Below, piece by piece: positions 33,281 to 41,654 of a stretch of DNA of 64,000 bases (its first letter is position 1; the number at the start of each line of letters is the position of its first letter). The DNA is from Alcanivorax sp. (GTDB taxonomy: Bacteria; Pseudomonadota; Gammaproteobacteria; Pseudomonadales; Alcanivoracaceae): NCBI RefSeq assembly GCF_019431375.1, contig NZ_CP080267.1:3902001-3966000 (forward strand), read 5' to 3'. Under the pieces are notes generated by a model. The model was not told the origin of the DNA. It was given only the letters and a program-made list of their open reading frames with translations, and ran no database searches. The position numbers and the translations under genes are program-made.

Positions 33281-33844
33281 TTATGCGTCCCGGCTCAGGT
33301 GCTTCTTGCCGATCGGCGGCACTTCCTGAATGCGTACCGGGTACTCGTCACGCTTGAGATCATCGATATAGAACTTGAGGGTGCGACCGACCACCGGAAA
33401 GGCCAGTTCATCCCAGGGAATTTCATCCAGACCGAACAGGCCCGCATCGCTGCTTTCCTCGCCCACGTCGTACTTGCCGTCTTCCAGTTTGCCGAGAAAG
33501 AACACATAGACCTGATTGATATGGGGCAGGTTGAAGACGGTGTACAAATCGCCAATGGCCACTGTGGCACAGGCTTCTTCCCAGGTTTCCCGGGCCGCGC
33601 CTTCCTGCAGGGTTTCCCCGTTTTCCATATAGCCGGCGGGCAGGGTCCAGTAGCCCTTGCGCGGTTCGATGGAGCGCTTGCACAGCAGCACCTTGCCTTC
33701 CCAGATGGGGACTGCGCCGACCACGATCTTGGGGTTCTGGTAATGGATAGTCTGGCAATCGGGGCACCAGTAACGGGGCCGGTTGTCCCCCTCCGGAATG
33801 CTGAAACCGATCTGGTCGCTACCGCAGTGACTGCAGAATTTCAT
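33281..33844 (-). CDS. Nudix hydrolase with N-terminal zinc ribbon
   Basis: A 187-residue hydrolase. An N-terminal ribbon has CSHCG and CPDC as zinc ligands; the Nudix box runs GYMENGETLQEGAARETWEE (the usual Gly four residues after is replaced in EEACA). The form is that of the NudC/ADP-ribose pyrophosphatase-like group; substrate unknown. The start at 33844 has GAGAGG just upstream and begins MKFCSHCG; upstream extension to 33907 would overlap the divergent region. Before its stop side lies a stretch (33122-33280) with REP-like remnants. Confidence 0.88.
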   Translation of the reverse strand: MKFCSHCGSDQIGFSIPEGDNRPRYWCPDCQTIHYQNPKIVVGAVPIWEGKVLLCKRSIEPRKGYWTLPAGYMENGETLQEGAARETWEEACATVAIGDLYTVFNLPHINQVYVFFLGKLEDGKYDVGEESSDAGLFGLDEIPWDELAFPVVGRTLKFYIDDLKRDEYPVRIQEVPPIGKKHLSRDA

Positions 33845-34015
33845 GAAACCTCTCGCTCCGGATGCGGCAAAAACCTGATGATACAGGAGAATCCGCGGCG
33901 GCCCCATCTGCCCGGCGGTGATGTTACTGTGATCACAGGCTTGCCGCCGACGGCCTGCCTGTTCAAACTACCGTTTGAATTGAATGCACTGTTGAATGCA
34001 CTACAGGAGAAGGCT

Positions 34016-34591
34016 GTGCTCGATCAGCTCAGGCAGCGACTGCCGCACTACAAACGCACGGAGCTGCCGCTGGCACTGCCGGAAGCGGCGGTGCTGATGC
34101 CGCTGATTGATGATCCCGAGCCGCGCCTGATTCTGACCGTGCGTTCCAACACCATGCCCACCCATGCCGGTGAGGTGGCGTTTCCCGGTGGCAAGCGGGA
34201 CCCGGGAGACAAGAGCCTGCTGATGACGGCCCTGCGGGAAAGCGAAGAGGAGGTGGGGCTGGATCCCGGCTTTGTGGATGTGCTTGGCCAGCTGTCGCCG
34301 CTGGCCTCCCGCTATGGCATGAAAGTCACGCCCTTTGTAGGCATCGTTCGGCCCGAGGCGACATTGGTGGCAGAGCCCGGTGAAATCGAGTCGATTTTTC
34401 AGGTGCCGCTGCAGTTTTTTCTGGATGAAGTGCCGGAGCTGTCCAGCCCCATCGACTTTTTTGGCCGCCGTTTCCGGATTCCCAGCTATTACTACGAAGA
34501 CAAGCGCATCTGGGGGCTGACCGCCTTCATGATTCTGGATCTGATCAACCACGTTTATGATGCGAACATCGAGTTTGAAGTGACGGACTGA
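34016..34591 (+). CDS. nudL: CoA pyrophosphatase NudL (YeaB-like)
   Basis: Nudix hydrolase of 191 residues, as in E. coli NudL (192), predicted to cleave CoA to 3',5'-ADP and phosphopantetheine. The Nudix box is GGKRDPGDKSLLMTALRESEEEVG, seen around residues 55-78, preceded by the family's HAGEVAFPGG. The GTG at 34016 is preferred: AGGAGA stands five bases upstream and the length fits. The frame is open far upstream, but that part is antisense to the neighbouring Nudix gene. Confidence 0.88.
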   Translation: MLDQLRQRLPHYKRTELPLALPEAAVLMPLIDDPEPRLILTVRSNTMPTHAGEVAFPGGKRDPGDKSLLMTALRESEEEVGLDPGFVDVLGQLSPLASRYGMKVTPFVGIVRPEATLVAEPGEIESIFQVPLQFFLDEVPELSSPIDFFGRRFRIPSYYYEDKRIWGLTAFMILDLINHVYDANIEFEVTD

Positions 34592-34616
34592 CGTTCGCCA
34601 ACGAAGGAAAGCAGTG

Positions 34617-35153
34617 ATGATTTATAAATTTGGCAGCCGACAACTGGAGCAACGTGGCGCCGGCCACTGGATCGCAGACAACGCCACCGTGATCGGCTCG
34701 GTGATCATGGAAGCCAACACCAGCATCTGGTTCAATGCGGTACTGCGCGCTGACAATGATGTGATCGAGATTGGTGAAAACACCAATATTCAGGACGGCG
34801 CCGTACTGCATGTGGACCCGGGTGTGCCCATGAAAATCGGCCGTGATGTGACCGTGGGCCATAAGGTCATGCTGCATGGTTGCACCATTGGCGATAACAG
34901 CTTGATTGGTATTAACGCGGTGGTTCTGAACAAGGCGGTGGTGGGCAAGAATTGCATCATCGGCGCCAATTCCCTGGTGCCGGAAGGCATGAAGATTCCC
35001 GATAATTCCCTGGTGATGGGCTCCCCGGCGAAGGTGGTCAAGGAAATCACCGACGGACACAAGGCCATGCTGACCATGAGCAGCATGCACTATGTGGCCC
35101 ATGCCAAGGAATTCAGTGAGCATCTGGAAGTGGACGAACGGTTTCCGTCATGA
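34617..35153 (+). CDS. Gamma-class carbonic anhydrase family protein (YrdA-like)
   Basis: Left-handed beta-helix protein of 178 residues, built of hexapeptide repeats (VIGSVIMEANTSIWFNAV, IGENTNIQDGAVLHVD, IGRDVTVGHKVMLHGCTIG). The zinc-binding His residues of gamma-carbonic anhydrases fit VGHKVMLHGC and HVDPG. Activity in this branch is often weak or unproven. Its stop overlaps the DUF1289 start. Confidence 0.9.
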   Translation: MIYKFGSRQLEQRGAGHWIADNATVIGSVIMEANTSIWFNAVLRADNDVIEIGENTNIQDGAVLHVDPGVPMKIGRDVTVGHKVMLHGCTIGDNSLIGINAVVLNKAVVGKNCIIGANSLVPEGMKIPDNSLVMGSPAKVVKEITDGHKAMLTMSSMHYVAHAKEFSEHLEVDERFPS

Positions 35154-35356
35154 GCCAGCTGATATCTCCCTGCGTTTCCATCTGTGCGCTGGATGAAAAT
35201 GATATCTGCGTGGGGTGTTTCCGTAGTGGCGGAGAAATTTCCATCTGGGGGCTGCTTTCCGATGAGGAAAAGCAGGAAGTATTCCGTCGTATTGAACAAC
35301 GTATGAACGGTGAGCCGGCCCCCTGTGTTGTCCGCAAGGAGAAAAATTCATCATGA
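35150..35356 (+). CDS. DUF1289 small cysteine-rich protein
   Basis: A 68-residue protein. The Cys motif SPCVSICALDENDICVGCFRS (read in two parts: SPCVSIC and ICVGC) is the DUF1289 signature and probably binds a metal. Function unknown. Starts overlap on both sides (ATGA at each junction), so it is coupled to the carbonic anhydrase-like and patatin genes. Confidence 0.9.
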   Translation: MSQLISPCVSICALDENDICVGCFRSGGEISIWGLLSDEEKQEVFRRIEQRMNGEPAPCVVRKEKNSS

Positions 35357-36279
35357 CCGATATTGATGATCAGGCATCTCACAAACCGGTGATCGGCCTG
35401 GCGTTGGGGAGTGGCTCTGCCCGCGGCTGGGCGCACATTGGTGTGATTCAGGCGTTGGAAGAAATCGGTGTGCAGCCCCAGGTGGTGGCCGGAACGTCTA
35501 TTGGTGCCCTGGTGGGCGGCGCCTACGTGACAGACACCCTCAACGAGTTTGCTGACTGGGTGCAGTCGCTTACCGTCAAGGATGTGTTCGGGTTGCTGGA
35601 TATCAGTCTGTCCGGCGGGATGGTGAAGGGGGAGAAGCTGTTCAATTTCTTCCGCGAGCATCATGAAAATCCGGATATCGAGACTCTGGAGAAGAAGCTG
35701 GTAACCGTGGCCACTGACATGAAGACTGGCCGGGAAATCTGGATCACCAAAGGCACCATGCTGGATGCCGCCCGCGCGTCCTGTGCGCTGCCGGGTTTGT
35801 TTTCACCGGTAAAAATGCAGGGTCGCTGGATGCTGGACGGGGGGCTGGTTAATCCGGTACCGGTGTCTGCCGCACGCGCCATGGGAGCGGATGTGGTTAT
35901 CGCCGTGAACCTCAACGCCCAGCTGGTTGGTGCCCATCTGTCCCGGGACACTCGTAGTCAGGCCCAGGGAGAAGAGGGCAGTGACGAAGAACGCAGCATC
36001 TGGCACAAGATGATGGGTTACTTCATTTCCGAAGAGGGTGACGATCCGGGCTTTTTCGATGTGGTGGCATCCAGCATCAACATCATGCAGGACCGCATCA
36101 CCCGCTCACGTATGGCTGGTGACCCGCCGGAGGTGACATTGGTACCTCTGCTGGAAGATTTTGCGCTGATGGATTTTCATCGCGCCAAGGAGGCTATCCA
36201 GGAGGGGCGCGCCCTGGTGAAACGTTATGAATCGGACATCCTCGCCTGGGTGGGCTCACCGGTGGCGGATAGGGTTTGA
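35353..36279 (+). CDS. rssA: Patatin-like phospholipase (RssA-like)
   Basis: Serine lipid acylhydrolase with 308 residues. The nucleophile elbow is GTSIGALVGG, the oxyanion Gly/Arg loop is LALGSGSARGWAHIG, and the catalytic Asp sits in MLDGGLVNPVPV: the patatin Ser-Asp dyad is complete. The closest E. coli relative is RssA. A DUF1289 gene lies upstream with an ATGA overlap. Element D starts 6 bases after the stop. Confidence 0.88.
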   Translation: MTDIDDQASHKPVIGLALGSGSARGWAHIGVIQALEEIGVQPQVVAGTSIGALVGGAYVTDTLNEFADWVQSLTVKDVFGLLDISLSGGMVKGEKLFNFFREHHENPDIETLEKKLVTVATDMKTGREIWITKGTMLDAARASCALPGLFSPVKMQGRWMLDGGLVNPVPVSAARAMGADVVIAVNLNAQLVGAHLSRDTRSQAQGEEGSDEERSIWHKMMGYFISEEGDDPGFFDVVASSINIMQDRITRSRMAGDPPEVTLVPLLEDFALMDFHRAKEAIQEGRALVKRYESDILAWVGSPVADRV

Positions 36280-36284
36280 AAGGG

Positions 36285-36439
36285 CAGTTAACAGTGAATA
36301 GTTATCAGTGAACAGTTGCGCGGTTTAGGCGTTATTGTTCTAAAACGTAAGAGGCCGCGCCCATGCTCTGGACGCGGCCTCTTAGGTTTGAAAATCGAAA
36401 GCGTTACAACGCGAACTGTTAACTATTCACTGTTAACTG
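36285..36439. repeat. Heptamer element D (inverted YAGTKAA arrays)
   Basis: Left array 36285-36319 has five 7-base units (CAGTTAA, CAGTGAA type); right array 36412-36439 has four units in reverse. The core 36349-36383 is an AAGAGGCCGCG stem with its complement. The right array supplies the TAA stop of the convergent CorB-like gene (36433-36435). The unit consensus is the same as in element B, 5 kb away. Confidence 0.85.
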
Positions 36440-37695
36440 TTTCCTGCCTTCCTCACCTTCACCGCCTTCACCATATTGTCCTTCACCTGCAGGATCTCGA
36501 TCTGGTATTGATCGATCTTTATCGAGATGTTGGCGTCGGGGATGTCTTGCAGGTATTCCAGGATCAGGCCGTTGAGGGTCTTGGGGCCGTCTGTGGGCAG
36601 TTCCCAGTCCAGGCTGCGGTTGATTTCGCGCAGGGTGGCGGAACCGTCGATCACATAGCTGTCGTCATCCTGGGGGTGGATGTCCGGGCTGCTGGCGGCC
36701 AGGTCGGTGGTGAACTCGCCGACGATCTCTTCGAGAATGTCTTCCAGGGTAACCAGCCCCAGTACATCGCCGTATTCGTCCACCACGATGCCGATACGGC
36801 GCTTGGCATTCTGGAAATTGATCAGCTGCTGGTGCAGGGAGGTGCCCTCTGGGACAAAGTAGGGCTCCACCGTGTGCTGCATCAACTCCGCCTTGTTGAT
36901 GTCTTCCTTGAGCAGCAAACGGCTGAGCTTGCGCAGGTGCAGCAGGCCGATCATGTTGTTCGGGTCGCCGTTGAATACCGGCAGGCGGGTGTGCTGGCTG
37001 GAGCGCAGGGTGGTGAGGATGTCGTGCATGTCATCCTCAAGATCGATGCCCACCATCTCGTTGCGCGGCACCATGATGTCTTCCACGGTCACCGTTTCCA
37101 GGTCGAGGATGTTGAGCAGCATCTTCTGGTGATTTTCCGGAATCAGGCCGCCCGCTTCGTTGACCACGGTGCGCAGTTCTTCCGGACTCAGGTGATCCTC
37201 ATCCTGATCGTTGGGGCGGATGCCGCCCAGCCTTAACAGCATCATGCTGACGCCGTTAACCATCCATACCAGGGGTGCCAGCAGAACCTGCAGGGGTTTC
37301 AGCAGCACGCTGGCCGGGAAAGCCACCCGTTCTGGCTTCATGGCCGCATAGGTCTTTGGGGTGATTTCGGCAAACACCAGCATGATGATGGTGATCACCA
37401 CCGGTGCCACCGCGGCGCCACTGTCGCCCAGCCAGCGAATCGCCAGAATGGCGGCCACCGTGGCGGCGAAATTGTTGACGAAGTTGTTGCCGATCAGAAT
37501 GACGGACAGCAGCCGGTCGGTGCGCTTGAGCAGCGCCTCTACCCGGGAGGCAGCCTTGTGGCCCTGACGGGCCAGATGACGCAGGCGATAGCGGTTTATC
37601 GCCACCATGCCGGTTTCACTGCTGGAGAAGAAGGCAGAGCCAAGAATCAGGGCAATCAGGGCGCCTATCAGCCACCCGTCAGAGTAGGTATCCAA
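36433..37695 (-). CDS. CorB/HlyC-CorC family membrane protein (YfjD-like)
   Basis: A 420-residue protein with an N-terminal DUF21 (CNNM) membrane domain of about four helices (WLIGALIALILGSAFFSSSETG, SVILIGNNFVNNFAATVAAIL), two CBS domains (about 205-330) and a C-terminal CorC_HlyC domain. Homologues transport or regulate Mg2+ (and Co2+). Its stop codon lies inside a heptamer of element D. It lies close to ypjD and ffh, as I recall in other gammaproteobacteria. Confidence 0.9.
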   Translation of the reverse strand: MDTYSDGWLIGALIALILGSAFFSSSETGMVAINRYRLRHLARQGHKAASRVEALLKRTDRLLSVILIGNNFVNNFAATVAAILAIRWLGDSGAAVAPVVITIIMLVFAEITPKTYAAMKPERVAFPASVLLKPLQVLLAPLVWMVNGVSMMLLRLGGIRPNDQDEDHLSPEELRTVVNEAGGLIPENHQKMLLNILDLETVTVEDIMVPRNEMVGIDLEDDMHDILTTLRSSQHTRLPVFNGDPNNMIGLLHLRKLSRLLLKEDINKAELMQHTVEPYFVPEGTSLHQQLINFQNAKRRIGIVVDEYGDVLGLVTLEDILEEIVGEFTTDLAASSPDIHPQDDDSYVIDGSATLREINRSLDWELPTDGPKTLNGLILEYLQDIPDANISIKIDQYQIEILQVKDNMVKAVKVRKAGNS

Positions 37696-37786
37696 AGGAA
37701 AAGTCGTTTATCCGCCAGTCGGCCCGCTATTGTTCGGGCTGGGGGTTGGGGGTGTCAAGCAACGAGCTACGTTCCTACGAAGCCGC

Positions 37787-37934
37787 TGTAGGAGCCCATG
37801 CTTGCATGGCGAACCGCGCTTGCGCGGAAATCGCCCGTAGGGCGATCTGGAATCTCAGAGCCCGACAGGTTTTACTGATCAGACGATGCGCAGCCACAAT
37901 GAACGCCGAATCGCGCCGCGAGCGACGCTCCTAC
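37787..37934. repeat. REP-like inverted pair
   Basis: Forward unit TGTAGGAGC, CCATGC-TT-GCATGG hairpin, then CGAAC (37787-37813). Reverse unit 37904-37934 (read on the other strand: CGTAGGAGC, GTCGCTCGCGGC, then GCGATTCGGCG). The format matches Pseudomonas REPs. Confidence 0.7.
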
Positions 37935-37994
37935 GGACAGCTTCTACAAAAACCCGGGCAAGGTACTATCCGATCAGCACGGCCCGGCCCGGCC

Positions 37995-38030
37995 CGCGTT
38001 GCAGCTTGTGGCTTGAAGCTTGTTGCTGCC
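37995..38030 (-). repeat. Heptamer array E, directly after the ypjD stop
   Basis: Read on the minus strand: five 7-base units of the CAAGCYN type (CAAGCTT, CAAGCCA, CAAGCTG, ending CAACGCG) start one base after the ypjD stop. The consensus and the ending are the same as array F beside ffh. No clear mirrored array. Confidence 0.8.
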
Positions 38031-38831
38031 TCACCGCTTGAGAATAAATTCCAGCACCAGCTGGCTACCGAAAAAGGCCACCAGCAACACGGCAAAACCG
38101 CTGAGAGTAAAGCGAATGGCGGTACGCCCGCGCCAGCCGCGCAGATAGCGACCGGTCAGCAGGATCGCGAACACCACCCAGGACACCAGCGTCAGGATGC
38201 TCTTGTGCGCCAGGTTCTGGGCGAACAGGTTGTCCACGTAGAGGAAGCCGCTGAAGATCGCCACGGTGAGCAGTATCTGGCCCAGCCAGATCGCCTCGAA
38301 CAGCATGGATTCCATCACCTGGATGGGAGGGAAAACCCGCATCACGCCCCGGATATGGCCGCTTTTGAGTTGGCGATCCTGTACCCACAGCAGTACCGCC
38401 TGGCAGGCGGCGATGGCCAGCACCGCGTAGGCAAGAATCGAGAACAGCACATGCACACCCAGGCCGTGGGCCAGCGGGTGGGCAATATAGCCGGTGTTGA
38501 CCCACAGCATGGCGGGGATGGTCAGTGCCGCGAACGGATAGACCAGCGCAGAAATCCACTCGAACGGTCGGTAGAGGCTGGAGAGCAGCACCACGATCGC
38601 GCCGGTGAATGCTACCGTGGACGCCACCGGGAACACCCCCAGTTGCAGCCCCTGGGGGGTCAGGATGATCTGCCACAGGCAGAGGCCATGGGCCAGTACG
38701 GCCAGGCTGCCAGGCACCAGTACGGATGCCCGGGAAGGGCGCTGCTGCCCCCGGTATTGCCGGTAAAGGATCAGGCAGGCAACCCCATACAGGATAAAGG
38801 CTGCAAAACCACTGATCACAGAAAGGTTCAT
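38031..38831 (-). CDS. ypjD: Cytochrome c assembly-like membrane protein YpjD (CcsA family)
   Basis: Inner-membrane protein of 266 residues with about eight hydrophobic helices (VISGFAAFILYGVACLIL, LAVLAHGLCLW, LHVLFSILAYAVLAIAA). The Trp/His-containing loops of the CcmC/CcsA heme-handling family are only partly seen (VNTGYIAHPLAHGLGVH). In E. coli ypjD lies divergent from ffh, as here; its precise role is not known. Confidence 0.88.
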   Translation of the reverse strand: MNLSVISGFAAFILYGVACLILYRQYRGQQRPSRASVLVPGSLAVLAHGLCLWQIILTPQGLQLGVFPVASTVAFTGAIVVLLSSLYRPFEWISALVYPFAALTIPAMLWVNTGYIAHPLAHGLGVHVLFSILAYAVLAIAACQAVLLWVQDRQLKSGHIRGVMRVFPPIQVMESMLFEAIWLGQILLTVAIFSGFLYVDNLFAQNLAHKSILTLVSWVVFAILLTGRYLRGWRGRTAIRFTLSGFAVLLVAFFGSQLVLEFILKR

Positions 38832-38944
38832 AGGTCGTTGTTATCCGTCGTCATTACCCGAATAAAGTGGCGGGCCGCTGAAGTCTGGCATAGGCATAAC
38901 TTGACTATCAACAATCATTCTCATTTTCTGCCTGTGTCTGCCCC

Positions 38945-38974
38945 ATGACGTTGGCGGCCAAGGAAGGCTATAAT
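38945..38974 (+). promoter_or_regulatory. Candidate ffh promoter
   Basis: TATAAT at 38969-38974 is followed by CGCGCC and lies 64 bases before the ATG. ATGACG (38945-38950) 18 bases upstream could be the -35. Confidence 0.5.
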
Positions 38975-39037
38975 CGCGCCCCTGTCCCTGCGGTGGCTGA
39001 AGCTGGCCGCAGACACGGTGTATTTGGAGGTAACCCC

Positions 39038-40456
39038 ATGTTCGAGAATCTCACCGACCGGTTGGGATCGTCGCTTAAAAACCTGGCAGGTCAGGGCGCC
39101 CTGACCGAAGACAATATCCGCGACACCCTGCGCGAAGTGCGCAAGGCACTGCTGGAGGCCGATGTGGCCCTGCCGGTAGTGAAAGAGTTTGTCGAACAGG
39201 TAAAGGAAAAGGCCCTGGGCCAGGAAGTCCTGAAGAGCCTGAACCCCGGCCAGGCGTTCGTGAAGATCGTCAACGACGAGCTGGTCCACACCATGGGCGA
39301 CGCCAACGACGCCCTCAACCTGGCCACCAAGCCGCCGGCCATTATCCTGATGGCGGGTCTGCAGGGGGCCGGTAAGACCACCTCCGTGGCCAAACTCGCC
39401 CGTTTCCTGCAGGAGCGCGAGAAGAAAAAGGTCATGGTGGTGTCCGCCGACGTCTATCGCCCGGCGGCGATTGAGCAGTTGAAGACCCTGGCGGGTGAGG
39501 TGGAAACCAATTTCTTCCCCTCCACCGGCGACCAGGATCCGGTGGACATCGCCAACGGTGCCCTGGAAGAGGCGCGCCGTCGCTACATGGATGTGTTGAT
39601 CGTCGATACCGCCGGCCGTCTGCATGTCGATGAAGACATGATGAGCGAGATCAAGCGTCTGCACGGGGCCATCAACCCGGTGGAAACCCTGTTCGTGGTG
39701 GACGCCATGACCGGTCAGGATGCCGCCAATACCGCCCAGGCCTTTAACGAGGCGTTGCCGCTCACCGGCGTGATCCTCACCAAGGCGGACGGTGATTCTC
39801 GTGGTGGTGCCGCCCTGTCGGTTCGCCACCTCACCGGCAAGCCGATCAAGTTTATCGGTATGGGCGAGAAAACCGACGCCCTGGAGCCGTTCCACCCGGA
39901 TCGTATCGCCAGCCGGATCCTCGGCATGGGCGACGTGCTGTCCCTGGTGGAAGAAGCCGAGCGCAAGCTGGACAAGACCAAAGCCGAGAAAATTGCCAAG
40001 AAGTTCAAGAAAGGCAAGGCGATGGACTTCGAGGATCTCAAGGACCAGTTCCAGCAGATGCGCAACATGGGTGGCATGGCCGGCCTGCTCGACAAGCTGC
40101 CCGGTATGGGCGGCATGATGCAGGCGGCCCAGGATCCGGCGGCCATGAAGCAGATGAAGCACATGGAAGCCTTGATTGACTCCATGACCCCGAAAGAGCG
40201 CCGTAACCCGGATCTGATCAAGGGATCGCGCAAGAAGCGTATCGCCGCCGGCGCTGGCCTGGATATCCCGGCCCTGAATCGTCTGATGAAACAGCAGAAG
40301 ATGATGGCCAAGATGATGAAGAAGATGCGCACCAAGGGTGGCATGAAGAACATGATGCGAGGCATGGAAGGGATGATGGGCGGCAACGGCGGCCCGGGTG
40401 GTGGCCCAGGCGGAATGGGTGGCATGGGCGGACCGGGCGGCATGCCGCCGATGTAA
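39038..40456 (+). CDS. ffh: Signal recognition particle protein Ffh
   Basis: SRP54 GTPase that targets nascent membrane proteins. The product has 472 residues: N helix domain, GTPase with GLQGAGKTT, DVYRPAAIEQL, DTAGRLHVDE, TKADGDSRGG, and the Met-rich M domain from about 300 (RNMGGMAGLLDKLPGMG, KQQKMMAKMMKKM) that binds signal peptides and 4.5S RNA. The C-terminus is an extended Gly/Met/Pro tail (last 30 residues). Start at 39038: TTGGAGG lies eight bases before the ATG. Confidence 0.97.
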   Translation: MFENLTDRLGSSLKNLAGQGALTEDNIRDTLREVRKALLEADVALPVVKEFVEQVKEKALGQEVLKSLNPGQAFVKIVNDELVHTMGDANDALNLATKPPAIILMAGLQGAGKTTSVAKLARFLQEREKKKVMVVSADVYRPAAIEQLKTLAGEVETNFFPSTGDQDPVDIANGALEEARRRYMDVLIVDTAGRLHVDEDMMSEIKRLHGAINPVETLFVVDAMTGQDAANTAQAFNEALPLTGVILTKADGDSRGGAALSVRHLTGKPIKFIGMGEKTDALEPFHPDRIASRILGMGDVLSLVEEAERKLDKTKAEKIAKKFKKGKAMDFEDLKDQFQQMRNMGGMAGLLDKLPGMGGMMQAAQDPAAMKQMKHMEALIDSMTPKERRNPDLIKGSRKKRIAAGAGLDIPALNRLMKQQKMMAKMMKKMRTKGGMKNMMRGMEGMMGGNGGPGGGPGGMGGMGGPGGMPPM

Positions 40457-40463
40457 AAAGCGG

Positions 40464-40526
40464 CAAGCTTCAAGTCGCAAGCTGCAACGCGGGCAGAGTG
40501 GGTGGGAAAAGCACCTCTCTGCCCGC
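40464..40526 (+). repeat. Heptamer array F with hairpin core
   Basis: Array 40464-40491: CAAGCTT, CAAGTCG, CAAGCTG, CAACGCG (four units), seven bases after the ffh stop. It runs into a GCGGGCAGAG stem whose complement is 40517-40526. The mirrored array expected behind the hairpin is missing, or reduced to GCTTGTTGCC beyond the REP pair. Confidence 0.8.
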
Positions 40527-40557
40527 GCTTCGTTTGGGGGTAGGCTCCCGATATTAT

Positions 40558-40699
40558 TGTAGGAGCACCTCTCGAGGTGCGAACCGTCCTTGAGGGTGCG
40601 TATCCCAGGGAAAAACCTGTCGAGTTCGGCAAGCCCTGATTGCCCTGCGGGCAATGGCCTCGCTGCGCGAGGTTCGCACCTCAAGAGGTACTCCTGCAG
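40558..40699. repeat. REP-like inverted pair between ffh and rpsP
   Basis: Forward: TGTAGGAGC, ACCTCTCGAGGT palindrome, GCGAACCG (40559-40587). Reverse: 40671-40699, complementary with few changes. It stands between the heptamer array F and its possible mirror remnant. Confidence 0.75.
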
Positions 40700-40729
40700 T
40701 AGCGCTGTAGGAAGAGTGCTGCGTGGAGC

Positions 40730-40758
40730 TTGTTGCCCGCTGTTTCTCTCTGTATAAT
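40730..40758 (+). promoter_or_regulatory. Candidate promoter of the rpsP operon
   Basis: TTGTTG (40730-40735), 17 bases, TATAAT (40753-40758), followed by a GC-rich discriminator (CGCGCCC). The leader to rpsP is about 100 bases and could fold. Confidence 0.6.
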
Positions 40759-40866
40759 TCGCGCCCTTCGCGGCCTTCCCTGTGTCTCAGGGCTGGCTTT
40801 CAAGCGGATACGATGGCTTATCACGAGATAGGCCGGGAAACCGGATTGATAAAAGGTAAATGAACC

Positions 40867-41115
40867 ATGGTAATTATTCGTCTTGCCCGTGGCGGTTCCA
40901 AGAAGCGCCCGTTCTACAGCATTGTTGTTGCCGATAGCCGTAACGCCCGTGACGGCCGTTTCATCGAGCAGCTGGGTTTCTACAACCCCATCGCCCGCGG
41001 CGGTGAAATCCCTCTCAAGCTGAACCTGGAAAGCCTGGATGCCTGGGTTGCCAAGGGCGCGCAGCTGTCTGACCGTGTCAAAACCCTGGCTAAGCAGGCC
41101 CGTAAGGAAGCCTGA
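40867..41115 (+). CDS. rpsP: 30S ribosomal protein bS16
   Basis: 82-residue ribosomal protein. The N-terminus MVIIRLARGGSKKRPFYSIVVADSRNARDGRFIEQLGFYNP (seen in the first 41 residues) is the family signature. First gene of rpsP-rimM-trmD-rplS. Its stop overlaps the rimM start (TGATG). Confidence 0.98.
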   Translation: MVIIRLARGGSKKRPFYSIVVADSRNARDGRFIEQLGFYNPIARGGEIPLKLNLESLDAWVAKGAQLSDRVKTLAKQARKEA

Positions 41116-41654
41116 TGGCAGGGGGAGGGCAAGTGTCCTCTGAGCTGGAGGTGGTCGGTCGCATCCTCGGGGTGCACGGCATTCAGGGCTGGGTAAAGGT
41201 GTATTCCTATACCGATCCCATGGATAACCTCCAGCACTACCAGCCTTGGCACCTGAAACAGGGTAGCCACTGGAAGCCGGTGAAACTGACCGGCTTTCGC
41301 CCCCAGGGCAAAGGGCTTATCGCACAGATCGAGGGAATTACCGATCGAGAAGCGGCGGCAAGCCTGGTAGGGCAGGAAATCGGGGTTCCCGGTGATCTGC
41401 TTCCTACCTCCGGGGAGGGTGAGTACTACTGGCGCGACCTGATCGGCCTGCGCGTTCACCATGTGGACGGCATGGACCTGGGCAAGGTGGTGCGAATGCT
41501 GGAAACCGGTGCCAACGATGTGCTGGCGGTACGCGGCGACAGCAACAGCCTGGATCGGCGCGAGCGCCTGATTCCCTGGCTGCCGGACGATGTCATCACC
41601 GAGGTGAATCTGGCTGAAGGCCGGATGACGGTGGACTGGGATCCGGAGTTTTAA
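41115..41654 (+). CDS. rimM: Ribosome maturation factor RimM
   Basis: Binds S19 and helps assemble the 30S head. The product has 179 residues: an N-terminal RimM barrel (VVGRILGVHGIQGWVKVYS) and a C-terminal PRC-barrel domain (EYYWRDLIGLRVHHVDG, IPWLPDDVITEVNL). The start overlaps the rpsP stop, and a few extra residues (MAGGGGQVSS) precede the conserved start. Confidence 0.97.
   Translation: MAGGGQVSSELEVVGRILGVHGIQGWVKVYSYTDPMDNLQHYQPWHLKQGSHWKPVKLTGFRPQGKGLIAQIEGITDREAAASLVGQEIGVPGDLLPTSGEGEYYWRDLIGLRVHHVDGMDLGKVVRMLETGANDVLAVRGDSNSLDRRERLIPWLPDDVITEVNLAEGRMTVDWDPEF

Larger units (their letters stand above)
37696..38030. other. 335-base region with REP-like pair and heptamer array
   Basis: Between the starts/stops of two minus-strand genes (CorB-like and ypjD). 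It contains a REP-like pair (37787-37934), then a CGGGCC-rich stretch (37979-37996) and heptamer array E up to the ypjD stop. No gene. Confidence 0.6.
40457..40866. other. 410-base region ffh-rpsP: array, hairpin, REP pair, promoter
   Basis: In order: heptamer array F (40464-40491), a 10-bp stem hairpin (40489-40526), a REP-like inverted pair (40558-40699), a short mirrored heptamer remnant (about 40726-40738) and the rpsP promoter and leader. No gene. Confidence 0.6.

Noticed and set aside
33158..34015. Long upstream extension of the NudL frame
   Set aside because: Its first 285 codons are antisense to the zinc-ribbon Nudix gene; a GTG with a strong ribosome site at 34016 gives the family length.
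40384..40456. Gly/Met repeats at the C-terminus of Ffh as a separate repeat element
   Set aside because: It is the ordinary low-complexity tail of the M domain, coded in frame.
38921..40684. A 587-codon minus-strand frame opposite ffh
   Set aside because: His/Gly-rich mirror of the Met-rich Ffh M domain.
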